From assembly GCA_947623975.1 (NCBI GenBank), contig CANQHY010000050.1, positions 1 to 8,404 of the forward strand: DNA of 8,404 nt, given 5' to 3'. The stretch comes from an uncultured Bacilli bacterium (GTDB lineage: Bacteria > Bacillota_I > Bacilli_A > RF39 > UBA660). The notes beneath the pieces were generated by a model. That model made no database searches. It worked only from the letters and a program-made list of their open reading frames with translations, and was not told the DNA's origin. Below, in pieces: positions 1 through 7,120 of this stretch (position 1 is the stretch's first letter; each line of letters starts with the position of its first letter). A program made the translations under genes and the position numbers.

Positions 1-918
<918 letters not shown>

Positions 919-925
919 TTATAAA

Positions 926-934
926 TGTTATGAT
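926..934 (+). promoter_or_regulatory. Candidate extended -10 for the membrane-protein gene
   Basis: TGTTATGAT on the plus strand is an extended -10 (TG, one base, then TATGAT). No good -35 lies 17 bp upstream; the best there is TATTAT. It sits just beyond the tgt -35, so the two divergent promoters would lie almost back to back and could compete. The predicted start near 941 gives a leader of about 34 nt to the ATG at 975. Confidence 0.35.
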
Positions 935-974
935 AGATTTATAGAGTAAAGTAGTAGTAAAGGAAATGATAATT

Positions 975-1937
975 ATGAAATTATTAATGAAATTATTTTC
1001 AGTTTTGTTAGTAGCTTGTCTTGTGGCTTTAATATTTACTAGTTCTGTATTCTCGTCTTCTAATACACCGGAAATATTAGGTAGGCTTTCAACATTATTT
1101 ACCTCTAATATTATTCCAGTAGCAATAATTGCTATTTGCTGTATCACAATGCAAAAAAATGAGGAAAGTATCCTCTTAAGAATAACAGTATTTTATATGT
1201 TGTTTTCAATTGTCTTATCAGCACTAATGATTTTTCTACCGTTACAAGATATAAATGCATCTCTTGCTAAATTTGTAAACACAGCCTATACCTTTATGGT
1301 TCAAACTCATCTTTATCTTCTTGCCTATGCACTACTTAGTATGATAAAACCCAATAATGTAATTTGTGATGCTATTAAAAAAATTGCTTATGTGGCGATT
1401 GTACTGAATATCATCGTTCAATTATGGGTAATTATTAAATCACAAATGATTGACACTCTTCCTAATGTCTATGGATATCAAGGATTTAATTTTGCAACAC
1501 TCGAAGAAACAGCCGAATTTTCTTATAAAGTTGTACTTATTTCGATGTATGTCGAAATTGTAGCAATAATTCTTACTTTTATTACTAATTATGCTTTTGA
1601 AGAAGAGACGATTGAATCTGAAAACATCGACTATGAAGAGCTTAAAAAAGAAGCAGATTACGTTGTTCAAAGTAAAATTGAAAACATATATGCTCCTAAA
1701 AAAGAGAATTCTCTTCCGGATCGAAGTGTATCAGAAAAAACCGGATTAATGAATATAAATAACCAACTTGGAATAAATAGTAACGTAGGACAAGTAAATG
1801 GCAATGTTGTCAATAATTCAACATTTGTAGATGTAGCAATACCTTTAAGTAAAGGTCCCGTTTTAAACAATAACCTTGATAATAATACTAACAATAATAA
1901 TGAAGCAAATGAAAAGCAAAATAATATAAAGAATTAA
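975..1937 (+). CDS. Unrecognised polytopic membrane protein with acidic and Asn-rich C-terminal tail
   Basis: I do not recognise this protein's family. It has 320 residues from the ATG at 975. An earlier in-frame ATG at 966 lies only 1 nt after the AAAGGAA site (959-965), so 975, with about 10-nt spacing, is the better start. Hydrophobic segments suggest six helices at roughly 2-22, 45-61, 67-89, 103-123, 134-154 and 184-206. The first could instead be an uncleaved or cleaved signal sequence, as it is followed by a polar Ser-rich stretch. After the last helix comes an acidic segment (EEETIESENIDYEELKKEA, about 209-227). A low-complexity tail follows, with two Asn-rich patches (about 260-282 and 297-317) separated by a short hydrophobic VDVAIPL stretch. 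With six helices both termini would be cytosolic. It diverges from tgt and converges on a PlsC gene with a 5-bp gap, so it is probably transcribed alone. No catalytic motif is visible. Confidence 0.8.
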   Translation: MKLLMKLFSVLLVACLVALIFTSSVFSSSNTPEILGRLSTLFTSNIIPVAIIAICCITMQKNEESILLRITVFYMLFSIVLSALMIFLPLQDINASLAKFVNTAYTFMVQTHLYLLAYALLSMIKPNNVICDAIKKIAYVAIVLNIIVQLWVIIKSQMIDTLPNVYGYQGFNFATLEETAEFSYKVVLISMYVEIVAIILTFITNYAFEEETIESENIDYEELKKEADYVVQSKIENIYAPKKENSLPDRSVSEKTGLMNINNQLGINSNVGQVNGNVVNNSTFVDVAIPLSKGPVLNNNLDNNTNNNNEANEKQNNIKN

Positions 1938-1959
1938 AGATATCAACTATCTTTTTTTT
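1936..1959. terminator. Hairpin spanning the convergent stop codons
   Basis: The 7-bp arms AAAGATA (1936-1942) and TATCTTT (1948-1954) enclose a 5-nt loop and run into eight consecutive T (1952-1959). In the plus direction this has the shape of an intrinsic terminator for the membrane-protein gene. The plus stop codon TAA (1935-1937) overlaps the left arm, and the minus-strand stop TGA of the acyltransferase (1945-1943) lies mostly in the loop. The stem has only one G-C pair, and the minus direction has a poorer T tract, so activity toward the left is less certain. Confidence 0.5.
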
Positions 1960-2557
1960 CTTTTAAATTTTGCTTCATAAGATTTTCAATTTCTTTATAA
2001 AGTTTTTCGTTTGCATCATCAAGAGAAAGATTTCCCACTTTAAACGGCTTACCAAATCTTATTGTAAGATTTTTACTTCTAAACTTGTAATCACCAGTAA
2101 GACCAAAAGGAACTAAAAAAGAATCTGTCTTTTTTGCCATTGAGACAGCACCATATTTAAAAGGAAGAAGAAAATTATCTGTTTTGTTTCTAGTTCCTTC
2201 TGGAAATATTCCTATTGCTCCTTTTTCTCTTAAAACACTCAAAGCTAATTCCTTAGCAAATTCATCTTTAATGCTCCGATTTACTGGAATGCACCCTACT
2301 CTTTTAAAAAACCAAGCAAAACTACCGTCAAAATACTCTTTTTTAGCCATATAATGAACTACTCGTTTCGTAGAAATAAGCACAGGACATTGATCGTAGA
2401 CATGTTTGTGATTACCACAAATTATTATTGCTCCATTTTTCGGAATGTTTTCTTTGCCAATTATTTTTGGATTGTAATAAAATTTAAATATTGGTCCTAA
2501 AATTGGCTTAGCCACATGATAGAGCCAATCTTTTAATACTTTTTTTTCTTTAACCAT
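1943..2557 (-). CDS. plsC: PlsC-type 1-acyl-sn-glycerol-3-phosphate acyltransferase (second of a tandem pair)
   Basis: PlsC-type enzymes acylate lysophosphatidic acid to phosphatidic acid at the inner face of the membrane. This 204-residue protein has the acyltransferase motifs in order: motif I NHKHVYD at 49-55 (HX4D pair His50/Asp55), motif II GCIPVNR at 88-94 with Arg94, motif III FPEGTR at 118-123, and motif IV around LVPFG at 148-152. The N-terminus is basic with one weakly hydrophobic stretch (about 15-28), typical of a short peripheral or monotopic PlsC. The length is at the short end for the family. Its ATG lies one base after the TAA of the upstream paralog, and its site AAGAAGG sits inside the last codons of that gene, so translation is probably coupled. 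Motifs I and III fit PlsC best, but they do not fix the substrate; lyso-glycolipids are possible. Confidence 0.9.
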   Translation of the reverse strand: MVKEKKVLKDWLYHVAKPILGPIFKFYYNPKIIGKENIPKNGAIIICGNHKHVYDQCPVLISTKRVVHYMAKKEYFDGSFAWFFKRVGCIPVNRSIKDEFAKELALSVLREKGAIGIFPEGTRNKTDNFLLPFKYGAVSMAKKTDSFLVPFGLTGDYKFRSKNLTIRFGKPFKVGNLSLDDANEKLYKEIENLMKQNLKEKKDS

Positions 2558-2558
2558 T

Positions 2559-3152
2559 TTACACCTTCTTATTTTTTAGTTTTTCACTAATAAAATCCAT
2601 AAGTTTTTTATTTTCTTCGTCTAATATATTGTTATTAATTTCAAAAGGTGCAAAGAACTCTATTGTAATAGATTTTCTAAATATCTTATACTTACCATAA
2701 ATTACAAAAGGAACAATCTTACTAGCGGTATCATGAGCCATTTTAACAGCACCAATCTTAAAGGGTAATATTGTATTATCCGTTCTATTAATAGTACCTT
2801 CCGGAAATATACCAATTACTCTTTCCTTATTAAGGAAATCTTTAGCTGCTATTAGTGAATTAGCATCTTTTACTCTTCTGTTAACTGGAATAATTCCCAT
2901 ATTTTTAAAAATAATTTTTTTAATGCCTTTATATAACTCATCTTTCGCTAAAAAATGAACGCATCTTTTAGTAGAAGAAATAATTAATACGGGATCAAAG
3001 TTGTTAGTATGGTTTCCTGCTAAAACAATTCTTCCTTCTGTGGGGATATTTTCTTTACCAATTATTTTTGGTCTATATATCATTTTAAATAAAAAACTAA
3101 TGATAGGTCTTACTATTTTGTATAATAGTGGATCCTTATCTACTATATCCAT
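2559..3152 (-). CDS. plsC: PlsC-type acyltransferase paralog (first of a tandem pair)
   Basis: A second lysophosphatidate acyltransferase-like protein, 197 residues from the ATG at 3152. A longer reading from a TTG at 3164 is unlikely, because that TTG is part of the ribosome binding site itself (GGAG at 3162-3159, 6 nt before the ATG). Motifs: NHTNNFD at 47-53 (HX4D), GIIPVNR at 86-92, FPEGTI at 116-121 and IVPF at 146-149. It is clearly related to the downstream protein along its length (shared RPKIIGKENIP/NPKIIGKENIP block, CVHFLAK/VVHYMAK, LPFKIGAVKMA/LPFKYGAVSMA), which points to local gene duplication. The oddity is Ile in place of the Arg of FPEGTR in motif III, a position linked to substrate-phosphate binding in PlsC; it may mark a different acceptor. 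It is cotranscribed with its paralog. Confidence 0.9.
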   Translation of the reverse strand: MDIVDKDPLLYKIVRPIISFLFKMIYRPKIIGKENIPTEGRIVLAGNHTNNFDPVLIISSTKRCVHFLAKDELYKGIKKIIFKNMGIIPVNRRVKDANSLIAAKDFLNKERVIGIFPEGTINRTDNTILPFKIGAVKMAHDTASKIVPFVIYGKYKIFRKSITIEFFAPFEINNNILDEENKKLMDFISEKLKNKKV

Positions 3153-3158
3153 AAAAAA

Positions 3159-3162
3159 CTCC
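3159..3162 (-). promoter_or_regulatory. Ribosome binding site that fixes the paralog's start
   Basis: GGAG on the minus strand lies 6 nt upstream of the ATG at 3152. The alternative TTG start at 3164 would overlap this site, so the shorter protein is preferred. Confidence 0.7.
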
Positions 3163-3187
3163 AAAAGAAAGCTAATTTCTTTCTTTT
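3163..3187 (-). other. Hairpin in the plsC leader, abutting the ribosome binding site
   Basis: Perfect 9-bp arms, AAAAGAAAG and CTTTCTTTT, enclose a 7-nt loop directly upstream of the GGAG site. In the minus direction the structure is followed by GGAG and then six T before the ATG. It could affect ribosome access or act as a weak attenuator. The stem has only two G-C pairs, so it may be marginal in vivo. Confidence 0.35.
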
Positions 3188-3290
3188 TTTTAATATTATT
3201 CCATCGTATTTACTATATCACTATAAATATATTAGCATCACTTGCTACGATTAAATTAGGTATTAACCAATTTTTTTCGACTTTTTCTTT

Positions 3291-3359
3291 TTAAATTTCT
3301 AATCTTTCTGGTGGATAAATCTGGGTAAATTCTTCCGTTTTGGCAAAATATTCTTTCAT
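3291..3359 (-). CDS. 22-codon mini-ORF in the plsC leader (small protein, leader peptide or gene remnant)
   Basis: An ATG at 3359 opens 22 codons ending in TAA (3293-3291). The peptide begins MKEYFAKTEEF and ends YPPERLEI; it is charged and soluble, and I do not recognise it. It starts 12 nt after the predicted start of a strong promoter, with AGGT (3371-3368) as a possible ribosome binding site at 8-nt spacing. The same frame continues for another 25 sense codons after the TAA, up to a TAG at 3215-3213. It could therefore be a decayed gene with one nonsense change rather than a true mini-gene. The rest of the leader down to the plsC start (3290-3163) holds only A/T-rich sequence and the hairpin. 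Whether it is translated is unproven. Confidence 0.3.
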   Translation of the reverse strand: MKEYFAKTEEFTQIYPPERLEI

Positions 3360-3377
3360 ATCTTTCTACCTATAACA

Positions 3378-3406
3378 AATATACCATTTGTCCTTTTTTT
3401 TGTAAA
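3378..3406 (-). promoter_or_regulatory. Sigma-A-type promoter for the plsC pair
   Basis: On the minus strand, TTTACA (3406-3401) and TATATT (3383-3378) are separated by 17 bp. The -35 hexamer is identical to that of tgt. The predicted start near 3371 gives a leader of about 219 nt to the first plsC ATG, with the mini-ORF at its front. The promoter lies 50-80 bp after the rlmD stop, and I see no convincing terminator between them, so read-through from rlmD may add to plsC expression. An imperfect inverted repeat (CATTTCCTTT against AAAGGACAAATG, 2-nt bulge) overlaps the -35 and spacer. Confidence 0.65.
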
Positions 3407-3454
3407 GGAAATGTCCCTATTTATCATTTATGTTTTTACTATATTTTCTTAAGT

Positions 3455-4675
3455 TTATAGCAAATTTAAGACACATACACATTCAACGTGATAAGTATTT
3501 GGGAACATATCGACAGGCACAACTTTTTCTATCTCGTAATACTCTTTTAAAATATTAAGATCACGAGCTAAAGTTACAACGTCACATGAGGCATAAATTA
3601 TCCTTTTAGCTCTAGTATCTATAACATTTTTTAAAGCATTCTTGCTAAGTCCACCTCTAGGAGGATCAATTACTACTAAATCGACATCATAAAACCTTTC
3701 TTTCACCTTGGCTACATCATCACAAATAAACTCAATATTATCAACTTTATTTATAATTTTATTTTGCCTAGCATTTATTATTGCACTCTTACAAATTTCA
3801 ACTCCGATAACCTTTTTGGCTTTATGACTTAAAAAAATACCAATTGTCCCAGTTCCACAATATAAATCTAAAATAGTATCGGTTTTCTCTATTTCTTTTT
3901 CTATTTCCTCGTAAAGTTTTAAAGCACCATAACTATTGACTTGAAAAAAAGAATCCGGCGATACTCTAAAAGTAAAATTTCTCAATTTTTCTTCGATATA
4001 ATCATGCCCCAAAATTACTTTTTTTCGTTTTTTTTCATATATTATTAAATTATCAGTATAATCTTTTAATTGCTCGCTGTAATAACTGCAATCTAAATTC
4101 CTATCAGAGTAAAGTGCTACTAACGAAGAATTTAAATTATTGCTTCTAATAATGATTTCTTTTATGCCTGATAATTTCATTTCATTTAATTTAGCTATTA
4201 AAGTATTTATCTTACTACTTGCTATTAAACATTTATCAATATTTATAATCTCATAAGTCTTTTTTTTGTAATAGCCAAGTTTTTCTTTTACTTTAAGAGT
4301 AACTTTATTACGATAAGAAAATTCAAGGGTCGGTATTATATTTTTTACTTTTCCTTTGTCTATGTCAGCAAAACTCTTTAAAATATCACGAACTTTTTCC
4401 TCTTTAAATTTTAATTGTTTAGCATAGGTCATGTGCATTATATTACAGCCACCGCACTCTAAATAATAAGGACATTCCCACTTTTTTCTATCCGGACTAC
4501 TTTCTATTACTTTAACTGTTTTAGCCTCATTAATATTCTTTTTTTCTAGCGTTATTTCTGCTTCTACTTTTTCTTTGTCGATGGCATTTTCAATAAAACA
4601 AATCTTACCGTCTAAATTGCTTATGCCACGACCAAAAGTATCTAGTTTTTCGATTTCAAAAAAATGACTACTCAT
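3455..4675 (-). CDS. rlmD: 23S rRNA (uracil-5-)-methyltransferase, RlmD/RlmCD (RumA) type
   Basis: This SAM-dependent enzyme makes 5-methyluridine in 23S rRNA. In Gram-positive bacteria one such enzyme (RlmCD) can serve both U747 and U1939; the sequence does not say which site or sites apply here. It has 406 residues, full length for the TrmA/RumA family. The N-terminal TRAM-like domain spans about 1-60. An iron-sulphur cluster site is formed by Cys68, Cys74, Cys77 (CX5CGGC) and Cys149. The substrate/SAM motif FFQVN is at 243-247, SAM motif I DLYCGTGTIG at 270-279, Glu293 in GVE, and DPPRGG at 337-342. Catalytic Cys364 is in ASCD, and Glu398 in HVE is the proton-abstracting base. ASCDVVTLARD lacks the proline usual after SCN/SCD. 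Start: ATG with GGTGA 4 nt upstream. It is divergent from the ger operon, so its promoter must lie within 4676-4771; I could not pick one convincingly. Confidence 0.93.
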   Translation of the reverse strand: MSSHFFEIEKLDTFGRGISNLDGKICFIENAIDKEKVEAEITLEKKNINEAKTVKVIESSPDRKKWECPYYLECGGCNIMHMTYAKQLKFKEEKVRDILKSFADIDKGKVKNIIPTLEFSYRNKVTLKVKEKLGYYKKKTYEIINIDKCLIASSKINTLIAKLNEMKLSGIKEIIIRSNNLNSSLVALYSDRNLDCSYYSEQLKDYTDNLIIYEKKRKKVILGHDYIEEKLRNFTFRVSPDSFFQVNSYGALKLYEEIEKEIEKTDTILDLYCGTGTIGIFLSHKAKKVIGVEICKSAIINARQNKIINKVDNIEFICDDVAKVKERFYDVDLVVIDPPRGGLSKNALKNVIDTRAKRIIYASCDVVTLARDLNILKEYYEIEKVVPVDMFPNTYHVECVCVLNLL

Positions 4676-4676
4676 A

Positions 4677-4768
4677 AAATCACCATTTAAATTTTAACAA
4701 AAAATCTTCTATTTTAAAAGATATTGCATATTTGTTTTGAAAATAATTAATACTAATAATGGTGATTT
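4677..4768. repeat. 11-bp perfect inverted repeat bounding the rlmD-gerA divergent region
   Basis: The arm at 4677-4687 is the reverse complement of AATGGTGATTT at 4758-4768, with 70 bp between them. Each arm contains the GGTGA ribosome binding site of the gene it faces: rlmD with 4-nt spacing, gerA with 6-nt spacing. GGTGAT is part of the extended anti-16S consensus, so much of the similarity may be functional convergence. Confidence 0.6.
4725..4755 (+). promoter_or_regulatory. Sigma-G-like promoter of the germination operon
   Basis: TGCATA (4725-4730) and AATACTA (4749-4755) are separated by 18 bp. They match the forespore sigma-G pattern (about TGMATA, then CATACTA after 17-18 bp) in all positions except the first base of the -10. 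Sigma-G controls ger receptor operons in Bacillus, so the location is apt. A sigma-A reading of the same stretch (TTGCAT with a 17-bp spacer) has a very poor -10. The predicted start near 4761-4762 falls on the GGTGA ribosome binding site, leaving a leader of about 10 nt. Confidence 0.5.
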
Positions 4769-4771
4769 CTA

Positions 4772-6175
4772 GTGAAAGAAGAAATATTAAAATTGTGTGG
4801 TGAAAGTTGCGATATCGCCACTCGTAGTATAAAGGTAGGTTTAAGTAATGTTGATTTTATTTATAGTGAAGCCCTATCCAGTAGTGATGCAATAGCAAAA
4901 TTCATACTTCAACCAATATCGGATATAATAATCGATAACGTCGTAGGCGTAAGTACAAAAACTATTATAGAAAATGCACTTACTGGAGCATCATGTAAAA
5001 ACGTAAATACAATTGATGATGCTATTCAAAAAATATTTTTAGGATACACTATTATAATAGTAGACAATAAAAGCATGATTGCCGTCGAAACAAGAGAGCA
5101 ATTAGATCGAGGCATTGAATCTTCTTCAATCGAGGTTGCTATAACAGGTTCTAAAGATGCTTTCACAGAAAACTTTAATAAAAACTTAGGTCTTATTAGA
5201 AAAAGAATTAGAAACAATAACCTTTTTGTTAAGGAAGTAAAACTAGGAAATGAAAGTAATACTAAAATAGGAATCTGCTATATGAATAACATTGCCGAAG
5301 AATCTTTAGTAAACAAGGTTATAGAAAAATTAAAACAAATTAATAACGATATTATAATTGATGGTGGATACATTACTGAAGAGTTATCAAAAACCACTTT
5401 TTTCCCGCAAATAAATCAAACTGAACGCCCTGATCTTGCCTCATTTGCTCTTTTAGAAGGAAAAGTCTGTATCATTTTAGATAATTCTCCTACTGTCTTA
5501 ATCATACCTACTTTTTTCATTGATTTCTTTCATACACCCGATGATTATTATCAAAAAAATATAAACACAACATTTATAAGAATTCTTAGATTTCTTGCCT
5601 TCATAATAGCAATATTTCTTCCAGGCTATTACATAAGTATTACAACTTATAATCCAACATCGATTCCTACTAATCTTCTTTTAAATTTAATAGAGCAACA
5701 CACTACCGTTCCCTTTCCTGCTTTTTTTGAAATATTAATAATGATCATAGCCTTTGAAATATTGAGAGAAAGTGACATCCGAATACCTAGTAAAGTAGGA
5801 AGCTCCGTATCTATTTTGGGTGGTCTTATTTTAGGAGACGCTGCTGTAAGTGCTGGTATAATATCCCCTATCATGATTATTGTCGTAGCACTAAGTTCAA
5901 TAAGTTCTCTAGTTTTTTCTTATAACTCAATGGTAAATTTAATAAGATACTATCGCTACTTTGTCTTAATTCTTGCAATATTTTTTGGCATATATGGACT
6001 GTTTATCGGGTTTGGTCTTTTAATAATAAATCTGTCTAGTATAACCTCTTTTGGATATCCTTATACTTATCCTTTTGTGCCTTTTGTAAAAGAAGATATT
6101 TTAGATTCACTTATTAAAGTAGAAAAAAAAGAAAAGAAAAGAAATCCTCTTCTTGCTAAAAAGAAAAATAGATAG
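4772..6175 (+). CDS. gerA: Spore germinant receptor subunit A (GerA/SpoVAF family)
   Basis: This is the A subunit of a nutrient germinant receptor in the spore inner membrane; with the B and C subunits it senses germinants and triggers ion and dipicolinate release. It has 467 residues, usual for the family. A soluble N-terminal domain spans about 1-240, with the conserved ERPD at 218-221 followed by EGKVCIILDNSP (family form EGRV-DGSP) and DYY at 258-260. The membrane part covers about 270-425, with helices near 268-290, 315-330, 345-385 and 395-425. Hallmarks are AFEILRESDIRIP at 327-339 and VGSSVSILGGLILGDAAVSAG at 342-362. The tail is Lys-rich (450-467). The start is GTG with GGTGA at 6-nt spacing; no better start is in frame. 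The gene ends 9 bp before gerC, and its stop TAG overlaps the AGGAG site of that gene. It is clearly less A+T-rich than gerC and gerB. Confidence 0.95.
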   Translation: MKEEILKLCGESCDIATRSIKVGLSNVDFIYSEALSSSDAIAKFILQPISDIIIDNVVGVSTKTIIENALTGASCKNVNTIDDAIQKIFLGYTIIIVDNKSMIAVETREQLDRGIESSSIEVAITGSKDAFTENFNKNLGLIRKRIRNNNLFVKEVKLGNESNTKIGICYMNNIAEESLVNKVIEKLKQINNDIIIDGGYITEELSKTTFFPQINQTERPDLASFALLEGKVCIILDNSPTVLIIPTFFIDFFHTPDDYYQKNINTTFIRILRFLAFIIAIFLPGYYISITTYNPTSIPTNLLLNLIEQHTTVPFPAFFEILIMIIAFEILRESDIRIPSKVGSSVSILGGLILGDAAVSAGIISPIMIIVVALSSISSLVFSYNSMVNLIRYYRYFVLILAIFFGIYGLFIGFGLLIINLSSITSFGYPYTYPFVPFVKEDILDSLIKVEKKEKKRNPLLAKKKNR

Positions 6176-6184
6176 GAGAACGAT

Positions 6185-7120
6185 ATGAAAAAATTAATGC
6201 TAATAGTTATGATGTTTTTAATATGTGGTTGTAGTAATTATAATGATATAAGTAATATTGCTGTGATATCTCTAGTAGCTATCGATTACGATGGTAACAA
6301 TTATATAAGTTATGTTAAAGTTTTATCTAGCAATAGTAAAAATGAAGAAAATTTATATAAAGAAGAATGTCCTAGCCTAGCAAATTGCTTTGAAAGATTA
6401 AACAATAAACTTACAAAAAGAATATATCTTACGCACATGGATTTATTAGTATTAAGTAATAATTTAAATATAGATAATTATAACGAAATTATTAATTTTT
6501 TTACAAATGAAGAAACATCTAGGAATTCCTTTAATACTGTAATAGTTAATAAAATAGATGATGCTATTTTAAATAGTGATACAAATGATATAAATAGCAT
6601 GCTTGATTTATCTATTTCTACTAATTTGGTGGCCAAAAAAATAACATTAACCGATATAATCAAAGATATTTTAAATTACAAAGTAAGTTATATTCCCTAT
6701 TTAGAAATAGATAAAGAAATAACAGTAAAAGGTTATAAAGTAATATACGATGACAATAAAGTTTTAACAAAAGGAGAATCAATAGCACTTAACATAATTA
6801 AAAATCTAGAAAAAAATTTTACCATAATGATTGACAATAAAATTTATAAATTAGAAGAATGTAATACTATTAATAAAGTAAATGACAATAAAGTTAATAT
6901 AAATTTAAATTGTAAATACGAAGGAAATAATAAAAAAGAAAGTAAAATAGTTGAAGATTACTTAAAACAAATTATAGAAAATTTTATAAAAAATAATAAC
7001 GATAATTATTTTAGATATTTAATGTATAAATACAAAAAAGAGAATAATTATAATATCGACTATCAAATAAATATAAAAGTAAATTATCAAGAAAGTATAG
7101 GAGGTAATATTTTTGAATAA
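6185..7120 (+). CDS. gerC: Ger(x)C-family germinant receptor lipoprotein
   Basis: The C subunit is a lipid-anchored protein on the outer face of the spore inner membrane. It has 311 residues, short for a family usually near 350-400. Residues 1-15 are a lipoprotein signal, and the lipobox ICG-C puts the lipid on Cys16. YNDISNIAVISLVAIDYDG at 19-37 matches the family's N-terminal block (form ELNDLAIV-GIDKDG). YLTHMDLLVLSNNL at 81-94 and FFTNEETSRNSFNTVIV at 105-121 match later conserved blocks. The C-terminal half (about 175-311) is poorly conserved and rich in Asn, Lys and Ile, with the expected final IDYQINIKVNY strand. Start: ATG with AGGAG at 6-nt spacing, overlapping the gerA stop. Its last 8 bp overlap gerB. 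I judge it intact rather than truncated, because the coupling on both sides is kept. Confidence 0.9.
   Translation: MKKLMLIVMMFLICGCSNYNDISNIAVISLVAIDYDGNNYISYVKVLSSNSKNEENLYKEECPSLANCFERLNNKLTKRIYLTHMDLLVLSNNLNIDNYNEIINFFTNEETSRNSFNTVIVNKIDDAILNSDTNDINSMLDLSISTNLVAKKITLTDIIKDILNYKVSYIPYLEIDKEITVKGYKVIYDDNKVLTKGESIALNIIKNLEKNFTIMIDNKIYKLEECNTINKVNDNKVNINLNCKYEGNNKKESKIVEDYLKQIIENFIKNNNDNYFRYLMYKYKKENNYNIDYQINIKVNYQESIGGNIFE
7099..7105 (+). promoter_or_regulatory. Strong ribosome binding site that fixes the TTG start of gerB
   Basis: AGGAGGT, the best Shine-Dalgarno match in the window, lies inside the end of gerC, 7 nt before TTG at 7113. No ATG or GTG is suitably spaced, so TTG is the start. 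It gives an 8-bp overlap with gerC and probable translational coupling. Confidence 0.8.

Noticed and set aside
3001..3294. 97-codon plus-strand frame
   Set aside because: It is a shadow of the acyltransferase gene running on into the A/T-rich leader, with no ribosome binding site and no recognisable domain.
3426..3454. Intrinsic terminator for rlmD
   Set aside because: Only a 5-bp CTATA/TATAG pairing is present just after the stop, with no proper T run on the minus strand.
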